From Chitinophaga sp. LS1 (GTDB taxonomy: Bacteria; Bacteroidota; Bacteroidia; Chitinophagales; Chitinophagaceae), in assembly GCF_034274695.1 (NCBI RefSeq), contig NZ_CP128362.1, positions 2,701,001 to 2,765,000 on the forward strand: 64,000 nucleotides of DNA, read 5' to 3'. A program made the translations under genes and the position numbers. This document shows positions 32,851-41,821 of the stretch, piece by piece. Below the pieces are notes generated by a model, which was given only the letters and a program-made list of their open reading frames with translations, searched no databases and was not told the origin of the DNA. Position 1 is the first letter of the stretch; every line of letters begins with the position of its first letter.

Positions 32851-34104
32851 ATGAGTAAACTAACGCGCCACCTCTATTTCCAGGTTATCATCGCCGTCAT
32901 CATCGGTATTCTCGTCGGCCACTACTATCCACAAATTGCTCCTACAGGAGAATTGATCAGTACCATCTTTATCAACCTGATAAAGATGCTGATTGCCCCC
33001 ATCATCTTCCTTACCATCGTACTTGGCATCGCCAGAATGGGAGATATGAAGAAAGTAGGCAAGGTAGGTGGCAAAGCGTTACTTTATTTCGAAATCGTGA
33101 CCACCCTCGCCATCACTATCGGCCTCCTTGTTGCGAACTATTTAAAACCCGGTAAAAGCATTGATTTTTCCAGTGTGTCGGGTGCCGACATTGCAAAAGC
33201 GGCCAGGATCCAACAGGATGCAGCTGGCTTTAGCTGGACGGAATTCCTGCTCCATATTGTTCCTTCCAATGCTGTAGAAGCCTTTGCCAAAGGTGAAATT
33301 ATCCAGGTACTGGTCTTTGCAATTCTCTTTGGCTACGGTATTACAAAACTGAATGGAAAGGGTGATGGTCTCCTGAATACCTTCGAGCGCATTTCAGAAG
33401 TCTTTTTCAATATCCTTAAGTTTATCATGAAACTGGCGCCAATTGGTGCCTTTGGAGGGATGGCTTTTACTATTGGTAAGTTCGGCCTCAAAGCCCTGCA
33501 CCCTATGATCTCACTTATGCTATGTGTATACCTGACTATGTTCCTGTTCATCTTCATCGTACTGGGAACGATCGCGTATCTGTACAAATTCAGCCTCTGG
33601 AAATACCTCAAATTTATAAGTAACGAACTTCTGATCGTACTGGGTACATCCAGTTCCGAATCTGCCCTGCCGGGTATTATGGAGAAACTGGAAAAAATGG
33701 GTTGCCATAAAGAGATCGTAGGTCTCGTTATCCCCGCAGGTTATTCCTTTAACCTGGATGGTACGAGTATCTACCTCAGTATGTCTATGATCTTCCTGGC
33801 GCAGGTGGCAAAAGTAGACCTGAGCATCTGGCAGGAGTTAACCATCATTGGCATCCTGATGATCACTTCCAAAGGAGCTGCAGGTGTAACAGGTAGCGGT
33901 TTTATCGTACTCGCCTCCACACTGGCTGTTATCAAAGTGATCCCTGCAGAAGGTCTTGCACTCCTGATAGGTGTTGATCGTTTTATGAGCGAAGCCAGGG
34001 CTATTACAAACCTGATCGGTAATGGTGTAGCCACTATTGTGATGGCAAAAAGTGAAAAAGCTTTTGATGAGGAAAAGTATAAGCTGGCTGTAGGTGTTCA
34101 GTAA
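32851..34104 (+). CDS. Dicarboxylate/amino acid:cation symporter (SDF family)
   Basis: The protein has 417 residues from the ATG at 32851. It is an inner-membrane secondary transporter of the glutamate/aspartate/C4-dicarboxylate family (GltP/DctA type), driven by Na+ or H+. Hallmarks seen are the serine-rich loop GTSSSESALPGIMEKL, PAGYSFNLDGTSIYLSM, and GVTGSGFIVLAST in the second hairpin region, plus FMSEARAITNLIGNGVATIV with the substrate-binding Arg and Asn region. It begins just 40 bp after the pgk terminator, so it has its own short leader. The substrate (glutamate versus C4-dicarboxylate) cannot be fixed from the sequence. Confidence 0.92.
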   Translation: MSKLTRHLYFQVIIAVIIGILVGHYYPQIAPTGELISTIFINLIKMLIAPIIFLTIVLGIARMGDMKKVGKVGGKALLYFEIVTTLAITIGLLVANYLKPGKSIDFSSVSGADIAKAARIQQDAAGFSWTEFLLHIVPSNAVEAFAKGEIIQVLVFAILFGYGITKLNGKGDGLLNTFERISEVFFNILKFIMKLAPIGAFGGMAFTIGKFGLKALHPMISLMLCVYLTMFLFIFIVLGTIAYLYKFSLWKYLKFISNELLIVLGTSSSESALPGIMEKLEKMGCHKEIVGLVIPAGYSFNLDGTSIYLSMSMIFLAQVAKVDLSIWQELTIIGILMITSKGAAGVTGSGFIVLASTLAVIKVIPAEGLALLIGVDRFMSEARAITNLIGNGVATIVMAKSEKAFDEEKYKLAVGVQ

Positions 34105-34129
34105 TATTAGTTACTTTTAGTTCCCACTT

Positions 34130-37100
34130 ATGAATGTGAAGTACCGCTTTGCTACTTTTATATTTTGTCTGCTGACAATATATAGTTATTCTGTGCGTGC
34201 ACAGGAGTCGACACTTTCATATTCATTCCGCCACCTGGATCTCAACGATGGGCTGGCCAGTAATCACGTATCAGCTATCTTACAAGACCGCAAAGGGTTT
34301 ATCTGGATTGCCAGCACGGCATTACAGCGTTACGATGGGAGTAACCTGATCACCATTGCCAGCTTTGACAAGGTACCCGGCTCTATTTATTACGATGATA
34401 TCTGCCTGTGTGAAGATAAGAAAGGACGGATCTGGATGGGGGCTCCGGACAACATTCGTTTTTATGATCCTGTTACATCCAAAGTAAAGGTCCTGAAAAT
34501 GGATATGCTCCCAATGGGCACCGGCAATGTATATTGTAGTCATATTATACAGGATCATGCAGGGGTGATCTGGGTCACCACCGAGGAAGGATTATATCGC
34601 TATGATGAACAGTCTTCCACCTTCGTTATTCCCAAAGAAGTACCCGAAGCGCAGCGTGCTGAAATGTACAGCGCCATTACTGAAGATAGAAAAGGTAACC
34701 TCTGGATCAGTGGCAGGAAAGGCATCTATATGCTGAGTGCCGACCGGAAACACCTGTATGGCAGAAATAACAATCCCCTACAGATTCCCCTGCTAAATAC
34801 ACTGGGTAGCGTTAAGCAGTTTTTCATCGATAGCCACGAACGGCTCTGGGTTGCAGATAGGCTTGGCGACACACTCTACTGCTATATACCCGCACAAAAC
34901 CAGTTAAAAGGCTGGCCCTTCAGGATCAATCAACCTCCTGAAGGGAATCTGGTCACAGACATTACCGAAGACAAAGACAATCAGATATGGGTAGCAACGG
35001 AATTGGGCGGCATCTACCGCTATGATGAAAAGGCAAACGATTTCCACCTCAACATCCGCGCAAATAACGAAGACGATAAAAGATTCCACTACGACTTTGA
35101 AGTCAACTGTTTCCTGAATGACAGAGATGGCCGCCTATGGATAGGTACTGACAGGGGTTTAAATATTCTGAATACTCCTGATCCGGCGTTTCGCATCATG
35201 GATCAGCGGGAGCCAAATGCAAATCTACCCCAGGCAGAAGTGACTGGTCTTTTCCAGGATAATAAAGGGAATATCTATGCAGGTTATTGGGGTAAGGGCT
35301 TTAGCTGGCTCTCACCTGATTTGCAGTTTAAAAAGCAGTTCCTCAAAGAAGTACCTGAGGAGCGGGGATTGGTATGGAGTTTTGCCCAGATGCCGGATGA
35401 CAAGGTGCTGGTAGGGCAGGAAAATGGCTGGTTATCAATATTTGACCCTAAGCAGGGGGGATTTGTAGCGCATAAACACAAAGATGTATTTGATGATCAG
35501 ACGCTCATGACCATGCTGCCGGAAAATGATACCACCGTGTGGATAGGATTGTATAAAAACGGACTGGTACGTTGGAACCCTGTAACAGATACATTCATGG
35601 CTTGTCAGAACCTGATGAATAAAATCCGGCATCCTATCACGGTGATGGATATAGCGAGGCAGGGAGACTGTATATTATGGCTCGCTACGAGTGATGCTGG
35701 TTTGATCCGGTATAATCATGTTACCCAGAAGATAGTGTCGCGGGAGCTGTTTCCCTATGCACATTTATCTGTCAGTAATATCACCTGTTTGAAACTGCTG
35801 GATGATACGACGCTCGTAGCAGGTACAGAGCATGGTTTGTGGGTATACAATATTCATAATCATACAGCTGATCCATTATTGATCAATGGCGACCTGTTTG
35901 ACGAGTGGGTACTAAGCATGTTACCTTCTGGCAGCAAGGGTTTGTGGTTTACTACCCCATATGGTTTTTATCGTTTTAACAGACGGAATTTCGGTCTGGA
36001 AACCTTTGTACAGACAGGACAGATCATTGATAATAACCGTAAGGTGAGTAGACGGATTGTACGACTGGCAGATGGCCGGTTGATGATAGGGGCCTCAGAT
36101 CATTTTGTGATATTGGATACGGCGGCATTGAAAGTCGCACCTTCGCCACCCAATGTCACCATTATCAATTTCAGGGCCATGGACAGCAGTATACAGCTGA
36201 GTACCCTGTATTATAAAAATGCACCGCTGGCACTGAATCATCGTCAGAACTTTATCAACATTGAATTCAAAAGTCTGCAATATCACCATGAAGCCATCCG
36301 CTATTTTTATCAGCTGGATGGGGTAGATGAAGACTGGGTACAGGCTAATGGTCTGCTGGTAGCCAGGTATACGAATCTACCTCCGGGTAGTTATATATTC
36401 CGGGTAAGAAGTATGAATACTGCCGGCACTTTTTCATCGGGTGTAACGACATTGTATTTTAATATTCTGCCTGCTTTCTGGCAAACTACCTGGTTTCGTA
36501 TGTTGGGGCTGCTGCTGGTAGTAGCGATCATCTATACTTATTTCAGGATAAGAATCTACCTGATCAAAAGAGAAGCCCGCCGCCGTACACAAATAGAACA
36601 ACAGATTGCACAGCTGGAAATGAAGGCCCTCCGGGCACAAATGAATCCGCACTTCATCTTCAATGCCCTGAACTCTATTCAGACATTTATGATGAAGAGT
36701 GAAACAGAGCAGGCGCTTTCTTACCTGAATCGTTTTGCAAGACTGATCAGGAATGTGCTGGATAGTTCACAGCTGAATAGTATTACTATTTCCAAAGAGA
36801 TCAGGATGATTGAAAACTACATAGAGCTGGAAAAGTTACGTTTTGCGGATCAATTTGATTGTGATATACATGTAGATGCCGCACTGGATCCTGATTTTAC
36901 GGATATCCCTACCATGATTTTACAACCCTTTGTGGAGAATGCCATCTGGCATGGGTTGCTACACAAAAAGGAAAGGGGGAAACTCACTATTATATTCACG
37001 AAAGAAATAGATCGGGTACTATGTATGATAGAAGATGACGGTATTGGCAGGGAAAGGTCGGCAGCGTTGAAGCAACAAACTGGCGATGAGCATCATTCCA

Positions 37101-37231
37101 GGGGGATACAAATAACGCGTGACAGGCTGGCTTTGTACAACAAACGATTTAACCTGGATATGACCTTTGATATAGAAGATTTGCCATCAGGAACGAGAGT
37201 GAATGTATGGTTTCCACTCGACGAAGAATAA
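34130..37231 (+). CDS. Regulator-propeller sensor histidine kinase (LytS-type transmitter)
   Basis: The protein has 1033 residues. A signal peptide (about 1-25) is followed by two-component 'regulator propeller' repeats (for example FIWIASTALQRYDG, VIWVTTEEGLYRYDE, RLWIGTDRGLNIL) making a periplasmic sensor of about 680 residues. A Y_Y_Y domain (ending YIFRVRSMNTAG) and one TM segment (about 788-806) follow. The cytoplasmic part is a His_kinase/LytS type: MNPHFIFNALNSIQ with phospho-acceptor H841, then the ATPase N-box QPFVENAIWHG and DDGIG. The usual partner is a LytTR response regulator, but none lies next to it, so it is an orphan here. The ligand is unknown. Confidence 0.9.
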   Translation: MNVKYRFATFIFCLLTIYSYSVRAQESTLSYSFRHLDLNDGLASNHVSAILQDRKGFIWIASTALQRYDGSNLITIASFDKVPGSIYYDDICLCEDKKGRIWMGAPDNIRFYDPVTSKVKVLKMDMLPMGTGNVYCSHIIQDHAGVIWVTTEEGLYRYDEQSSTFVIPKEVPEAQRAEMYSAITEDRKGNLWISGRKGIYMLSADRKHLYGRNNNPLQIPLLNTLGSVKQFFIDSHERLWVADRLGDTLYCYIPAQNQLKGWPFRINQPPEGNLVTDITEDKDNQIWVATELGGIYRYDEKANDFHLNIRANNEDDKRFHYDFEVNCFLNDRDGRLWIGTDRGLNILNTPDPAFRIMDQREPNANLPQAEVTGLFQDNKGNIYAGYWGKGFSWLSPDLQFKKQFLKEVPEERGLVWSFAQMPDDKVLVGQENGWLSIFDPKQGGFVAHKHKDVFDDQTLMTMLPENDTTVWIGLYKNGLVRWNPVTDTFMACQNLMNKIRHPITVMDIARQGDCILWLATSDAGLIRYNHVTQKIVSRELFPYAHLSVSNITCLKLLDDTTLVAGTEHGLWVYNIHNHTADPLLINGDLFDEWVLSMLPSGSKGLWFTTPYGFYRFNRRNFGLETFVQTGQIIDNNRKVSRRIVRLADGRLMIGASDHFVILDTAALKVAPSPPNVTIINFRAMDSSIQLSTLYYKNAPLALNHRQNFINIEFKSLQYHHEAIRYFYQLDGVDEDWVQANGLLVARYTNLPPGSYIFRVRSMNTAGTFSSGVTTLYFNILPAFWQTTWFRMLGLLLVVAIIYTYFRIRIYLIKREARRRTQIEQQIAQLEMKALRAQMNPHFIFNALNSIQTFMMKSETEQALSYLNRFARLIRNVLDSSQLNSITISKEIRMIENYIELEKLRFADQFDCDIHVDAALDPDFTDIPTMILQPFVENAIWHGLLHKKERGKLTIIFTKEIDRVLCMIEDDGIGRERSAALKQQTGDEHHSRGIQITRDRLALYNKRFNLDMTFDIEDLPSGTRVNVWFPLDEE

Positions 37232-37285
37232 AAATCTTCATGAAAAGCGGGATTCACCAAAGGGGATGAAAACTATTTTCACAAA

Positions 37286-37317
37286 AAAAGGGGGTTACAG
37301 TAATGTAATCCCCTTTT
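37286..37317 (+). terminator. Terminator between convergent genes
   Basis: AAAAGGGGGTTAC pairs with GTAATCCCCTTTT (one wobble pair), flanked by A- and T-runs, so it serves both the kinase gene and the convergent TPM operon. Confidence 0.75.
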
Positions 37318-37325
37318 CAATTATT

Positions 37326-38114
37326 TTACCAGCTGCCGCTTGAACCTCCTCCGCTACCGGAGCCTCCACCGAAGCCGCCAAAGCCGCCTCCTCCTCCGCC
37401 ACCGCCCCAGCTACCTCCACGGCTACCGCCGCCAAAGAGACCCGGGCCAATCCAACCAGTCCATCCACGACGACTGAATGTATGACCACCACCGCCACCG
37501 CGATTGTTCAGGATCGAAATGATCACTACAATTATGATGATCAGTATAACCAGTCCTGGTGCATTGCTGCCGTCTTTTGCCCTGTTGGGCGTGCCTTTGT
37601 ATTCTCCTTTCGACGCTTCAACGATCCTGTCTATCGCTTCATCAAAACCCTGATAGTAATCGCCGGCTTTGAAGTTTGGCTTAATGTTCTCATCGATGAT
37701 ACGGTTAGCGATAGCATCTGGTACTACGCCTTCCATACCGGTGCCGACTTCGATACGGATCTTTCTGTCGTCTATGGCTGCCAGTATCAGTATACCATTG
37801 TTTTTCTCTTTGGTACCGATACCCCAGTCACGGAGTATAGCCAGACCTACTTCGGCAATGTCCCTCCCGTTGGTAGAAGGGATGGTCACAATGGCAATCT
37901 GTGTAGAAGTGGTATCGTTGTACTCTAACAGTTTGTTTTCCAGTGTGGCCACCTGATCGCTTTGCAGCACGCCTGCCAGGTCATTCACCAGCCGGGGTGG
38001 ATTGGGGCGGGGAGGAATCTTTAATTCCTGTGCCTGTACCATTCCCAGGGCTAAGAAGAAACCTACAAGCAGGCAGTATACTTGCCTCATCTTAATTAAT
38101 TTTATTGACCTCAT
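37326..38114 (-). CDS. TPM-domain protein with Gly-rich tail (YgcG-like)
   Basis: The protein has 262 residues. A signal sequence (LLVGFFLALGMVQAQ) precedes a TPM domain (about 40-170: VNDLAGVLQSDQ, TSTQIAIVTI, NNGILILAAIDDRKIRIEVGTG), a TM helix (about 186-204) and a glycine/serine/tryptophan-rich tail. TPM proteins are thought to act at the membrane in envelope or photosystem quality control, and some show phosphatase activity; the role here is inferred. The ATG at 38114 overlaps the upstream stop as ATGA, favouring coupled translation; an ATG eight codons later is also possible. Confidence 0.85.
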   Translation of the reverse strand: MRSIKLIKMRQVYCLLVGFFLALGMVQAQELKIPPRPNPPRLVNDLAGVLQSDQVATLENKLLEYNDTTSTQIAIVTIPSTNGRDIAEVGLAILRDWGIGTKEKNNGILILAAIDDRKIRIEVGTGMEGVVPDAIANRIIDENIKPNFKAGDYYQGFDEAIDRIVEASKGEYKGTPNRAKDGSNAPGLVILIIIIVVIISILNNRGGGGGHTFSRRGWTGWIGPGLFGGGSRGGSWGGGGGGGGFGGFGGGSGSGGGSSGSW

Positions 38115-38560
38115 CTCCCTACTACTATGTCATCCGGTAATTCGTTAATGTCATCTCCTTCATGTGGAAAGTGTAAACACAGCGCTTCGCCTATTTCACC
38201 AATGCAGGTTTCGATACCTGTTACCACCTGGTTATTGGCAAAATGTGCCAGCATGCTTTTTGTTTTCTCTTTCCAAAAATCTTTACCCACTTTTTCATGA
38301 ATGCCTTTATCCCCGGCTATAGCATACTGTTTGTCTTTCAGTGCAAAATAGAGTAGCACTCCATTGCGGAACCTTGTTTTCTCCAGACCCAGTTGAATAA
38401 AGATCTCATGTGCCCTGTCTATGGGATCAACAAATTTGCAACGGCTTTCGACAAATACGCGGATTTCTCCGCTGGTCATTCTTTCCGCATTCCGGATCGC
38501 TTGTACCAGTTGCTGTTTTTCTGCTTCGGTGAGCAGTTCTTTTTTAGGGAATAAACGCAT
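38111..38560 (-). CDS. TPM-domain protein, soluble paralogue
   Basis: The protein has 149 residues. A single TPM domain is visible (ERMTSGEIRVFVESRC, RNGVLLYFALKDKQYAIAGDKGIHEKVG), without signal peptide or TM segment, so it is probably cytoplasmic or membrane-associated through its partners. It forms the middle gene of a lemA-TPM-TPM cluster, a conserved arrangement in many bacteria, and overlaps the next gene by 4 bp. Confidence 0.85.
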   Translation of the reverse strand: MRLFPKKELLTEAEKQQLVQAIRNAERMTSGEIRVFVESRCKFVDPIDRAHEIFIQLGLEKTRFRNGVLLYFALKDKQYAIAGDKGIHEKVGKDFWKEKTKSMLAHFANNQVVTGIETCIGEIGEALCLHFPHEGDDINELPDDIVVGR

Positions 38561-38581
38561 AGATGAATGGGCTATTTGATA

Positions 38582-39172
38582 TTAGAACTGCACCTTAGGC
38601 GCATTTTCAGAACCCTTATCGGCCATGTAGTATTCTTTGGCTTTGAAACCACCGAAACCAGCTACGATATTGTTAGGGAAAGTGCTGACAGTGCTATTAA
38701 AGCTTTCCACAGCAGTGGAAAAGTCATTACGTGCTACGGTGATGCGGTTTTCAGTGCCTTCGAGTTGTGCCTGCAGGTCACGGAAGTTCTGGTTAGCTTT
38801 TAGTTCAGGATAAGCTTCTGATACAGCCAGCAGTCTGCCCAGTGCTGTACTCAGCTGACCTTGTGCTGCCTGGTACTGTTGTACTTTTTCAGGAGTCAGG
38901 TCATCGCCTTTGATAGTGATCTGGGTAGCTTTTGCTCTTGCTTCCATTACCTGTGTCAGGGTTTCTTTCTCAAAGTTAGCTGCACCTTTAACAGTCGAAA
39001 CCAGGTTTGGGATCAGATCAGCTCTGCGCTGATACTGTGCTTCCACATTGCTCCACTTGCTTTTTACTGCCTGATCCTGACGTACGATGCTATTGTATTT
39101 GGATACACCACAGCCTCCAAAGATTAATACTACAACAAGAATAATGATCAGTGTGAGCGTACTCTTTTTCAT
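38582..39172 (-). CDS. lemA: LemA family protein
   Basis: The protein has 196 residues. One N-terminal membrane helix (TLIIILVVVLIFGG) is followed by the coiled-coil LemA domain with the signature WSNVEAQYQRRADLIPNL and, later, ENRITVARNDFSTAVESFN and FPNNIVAGFGGFK. LemA proteins are small membrane proteins usually linked to TPM-domain genes; the molecular role is not established. It is the first gene of a three-gene operon running leftward. The 363 bp upstream (39173-39535) contain no feature I can support apart from leaders of the two divergent genes. Confidence 0.93.
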   Translation of the reverse strand: MKKSTLTLIIILVVVLIFGGCGVSKYNSIVRQDQAVKSKWSNVEAQYQRRADLIPNLVSTVKGAANFEKETLTQVMEARAKATQITIKGDDLTPEKVQQYQAAQGQLSTALGRLLAVSEAYPELKANQNFRDLQAQLEGTENRITVARNDFSTAVESFNSTVSTFPNNIVAGFGGFKAKEYYMADKGSENAPKVQF

Positions 39173-39535
39173 TTGTGCTAAGATTTATTTACTATATAAC
39201 AATGTTAATGCCTGTTTATATTGCCCTGATTTTCTGTAAATTAGTATTGTGAGTAATAACAGGCGTATCCAAACCTACAAGAAATTACGCAAAGTACAAG
39301 GAGTTATTATGCTAAGGCCTGTTAACCAGCTCACTGAACAATAACCGCAGGAACGATAAAGGGAGTTTATTTTACTTTCACAAGAAAGATATAAGCATTG
39401 GTGAAAAAATCAGTTAGCAAATGTAGGTTTCTCTATAATTTTGGTGGTATTTGCTTATTGTGAATATCGTTAAGAATACTTTCATTCGTTTGTAACGCCG
39501 CTATTGTTAATTTAAAGGTATTTAAGTCTGCTTCA

Positions 39536-40000
39536 ATGAGTGAACAACACATCCATATTCTGTATATAGATGATGAGATACACAACTTAAATGCGTTCAA
39601 AGCATCTTTCCGTAGGCTTTACACGGTGTTTACGGCAAGTTCGGCTGAGGAAGCAGAGAAAGTGTTGGAAAAGGAAGAAGTCCACATCATCATTTCAGAT
39701 CAGCGGATGCCCAGGATGACCGGGATTGAATTTTTTGAGTCTATCCTTGACAGGTATCCTGAGCCTATCCGAATCTTACTGACAGGTTATGCCGACATCA
39801 ATGCGGTTATTGATGCCATCAACAAGGGTCAGGTGTATAAGTATTTTTCCAAGCCATGGAATGACGAGGATCTTCGTCACAACATTGAAAAGGCATTTGA
39901 AGTCTATGCCCTCCGTAAAGAGAACAAGGAATTAACAGCAAAGCTGCTGGATGTAAATGAGAAGCTGGAGTTCCTGCTCCGTCAAAAGCTCATTTCTTAA
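39536..40000 (+). CDS. Single-domain response regulator with C-terminal helix
   Basis: The protein has 154 residues. The receiver domain (1 to about 120) has the acidic pair in YIDDE, phospho-acceptor D55 in IIISDQRMP, the switch Thr in LLTGYAD and K105-type Lys in FSKPWND. A helical tail (about 125-154, rich in E, K, L) may dimerise or bind a partner. This receiver variant (SDQRMPxMxG, TGYAD, KPW) resembles those of RpfG- or HD-GYP-type regulators, but no output domain is present. No kinase is adjacent; the propeller kinase at 34-37 kb is on the same strand but separated by the lemA operon. The 3' end overlaps the convergent FecR gene by 11 bp. Confidence 0.88.
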   Translation: MSEQHIHILYIDDEIHNLNAFKASFRRLYTVFTASSAEEAEKVLEKEEVHIIISDQRMPRMTGIEFFESILDRYPEPIRILLTGYADINAVIDAINKGQVYKYFSKPWNDEDLRHNIEKAFEVYALRKENKELTAKLLDVNEKLEFLLRQKLIS

Positions 40001-41171
40001 TGATGAAGTGTATCGTGTTGTCGTATATCTGATAGTCCAACTTTAATTGTTTACAGATCTCGTCAAGAAAATCTTCAACCTTTTTATCTTTTTCAAGGCT
40101 ACCTGAGAAGTGTGTATTTTCAAGCGAAGGCGCTGCGGAAAAGTCCAGTTTGAGTCCAAACCAGCGTTGTAATACAGGTCTCAGTTCTTCCAATGGCCTG
40201 TTGCGGAAGCGATAAACGCCTTCCCTCCAACCCAGGGTCACTGTTTCATCGAAACGTTTTACCTTGAAGCGCTCACCGGGATGATAGATTGCCTCAAATC
40301 CGGGCTTGAGCGTTACATCAAGACTATCCCCTACATCTGTCACCACTGTACCTTGTACCAGCGAGGTAGTAACTGTATTGTTATCATAAGAATTGACGTT
40401 GAAAGCCGTACCCAGTGCTATCACGGAGGTGATTCCTGTGTGTACGATAAACGGTCTTTCAGGATTATGTGCTACCGTAAAGTAAGCTTCTCCTTCCAGG
40501 TACACTTCCCTGGTTCTGCCTGGGAAGATGAATGGGAAACGGAGGGTGGAGCTGGCATTGAGATGTACTTCCGTACCATCTGCCAGTTCAATATGATAAT
40601 CCTGCTTGGGGGGCACTGTGAGCGTATTCCATTCCAGCGATTTGCTCTGGTAAATGGTATCCGGACGGATGTTTTTAATAGCGATGGTCCCTGAATCGCC
40701 TGTTACCTTAATGGCGGTATCAGCCACTTCTGTGCCAGCTACTACCGAAGGTGGAGGCACTGAAAAGATAGGTACGCCTGCCATTTGTGGGATTATAATG
40801 CGATATTGGTTGGCTGTTTGATGAGGTACCTGTTGTTTTGCCGGCAGAAAGAAATATGCCCCTGCAGTGGCGCCGATGGCCAATAATATAGCTGCCGCTA
40901 CCCGTACTTTCTTCAGGTAAGCCAATACCCTGAGGTGTACTGGTGTTGGTTCCAGGATGGCTTTTACCTTTAGCCAGTCGGATTCTACCTGAAGATCTTC
41001 CAGGAATGCATTGTCTGTGTACAATATGGCCTCTTCATATTCCTGCCAGCAGCGGCGCACATTTTCATTGTTGTGCATTTCCTTTTGCAGCAGCTTGTCT
41101 TCCACTTCAGTTAAATCGCCAAGTTGCTTACGCAGTAGTAAACTGTAGATATACTCTTGGTCGTATTTCAT
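39990..41171 (-). CDS. FecR-family anti-sigma factor
   Basis: The protein has 393 residues. A cytoplasmic N-terminal region (about 1-88) would bind the sigma factor, followed by a TM helix (VRVAAAILLAIGATAGAYFFL), the periplasmic FecR domain (ELADGTEVHLNASSTLRFP, REVYLEGEAYFTVAH, ALGTAFNVNSY) and a C-terminal DUF4974 (FRNRPLEELRPVLQRWFG). FecR proteins relay signals from TonB-dependent transporters to ECF sigma factors. Here the adjacent sigma-like gene is truncated and no SusC-type transporter follows, so the system is incomplete in this window. Confidence 0.92.
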   Translation of the reverse strand: MKYDQEYIYSLLLRKQLGDLTEVEDKLLQKEMHNNENVRRCWQEYEEAILYTDNAFLEDLQVESDWLKVKAILEPTPVHLRVLAYLKKVRVAAAILLAIGATAGAYFFLPAKQQVPHQTANQYRIIIPQMAGVPIFSVPPPSVVAGTEVADTAIKVTGDSGTIAIKNIRPDTIYQSKSLEWNTLTVPPKQDYHIELADGTEVHLNASSTLRFPFIFPGRTREVYLEGEAYFTVAHNPERPFIVHTGITSVIALGTAFNVNSYDNNTVTTSLVQGTVVTDVGDSLDVTLKPGFEAIYHPGERFKVKRFDETVTLGWREGVYRFRNRPLEELRPVLQRWFGLKLDFSAAPSLENTHFSGSLEKDKKVEDFLDEICKQLKLDYQIYDNTIHFIIKK

Positions 41172-41252
41172 TTTATTATGGTAGTGGTTACGAGGGTTTT
41201 TAAGATAATAATTAAGTTGAGTCTTGGTTTTATATATTGCGTCATAGCCGGG

Positions 41253-41630
41253 TTATCTTTCAATAGCCATGATCAAAGGTGTTGTAATCGACGTCGGTAC
41301 CAATGCCGGCCCCGTTTCGCAGGGTGGACAGGGTGCCTTATTTTGCTGTGCAGCAACGACGGCATTTTCCTGCCGCTGACGGCATCTGGCGTCAATAAGT
41401 TGATAGAAAAAGCCCCCAGGGGCATGTTCTATCTGCTGATATTGCCGGGTCTTCCATACTTCTATAAATATCTTTTGTACTAGCTCTCTTGCCTCGTCCA
41501 TATTCCCCAACATTGTACTTGCTTTCAGGCAGAGGGGTTTGTAGTATTTCATAAAGAAGTATTGATAGGCCTCCAGGGTATTATCCTTCTTTAAGACGGA
41601 TAACATAGCGGTATCCTCGCTGGTAATCAT
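41253..41630 (-). CDS. Truncated sigma-70-like (ECF region 2) protein
   Basis: The protein has 125 residues. Residues about 15-75 look like ECF sigma region 2 (AYQYFFMKYYKPLCLKAS, EARELVQKIFIEVWK). The region 4 helix-turn-helix expected after ~100 further residues is missing; instead there is a ~40-residue tail with several Cys and Pro (NKAPCPPCETGPALVP). No sigma region 4 is visible in the ~80 bp to the FecR start in any frame I checked. Typical ECF factors are 170-200 residues. It could be a decayed sigma factor or a dominant decoy that binds the anti-sigma. Confidence 0.65.
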   Translation of the reverse strand: MITSEDTAMLSVLKKDNTLEAYQYFFMKYYKPLCLKASTMLGNMDEARELVQKIFIEVWKTRQYQQIEHAPGGFFYQLIDARCRQRQENAVVAAQQNKAPCPPCETGPALVPTSITTPLIMAIER

Positions 41631-41821
41631 ATGAATAAGGTTATTTTGCGGTTAGTGAGTCTTCTTTTGTGCGATAGATATCTGTCCCCAATACGCTTTA
41701 AATTTCGATAGAAAGAAGGAGAAATTCGTTAACGCCATGTTAATGAAATCCGATTTTTCTGGTTCCCTATATTTAGACTTTCCCTTAAATTGCAGCTTTC
41801 TAAAGAAAAACTTAGTGGAAT

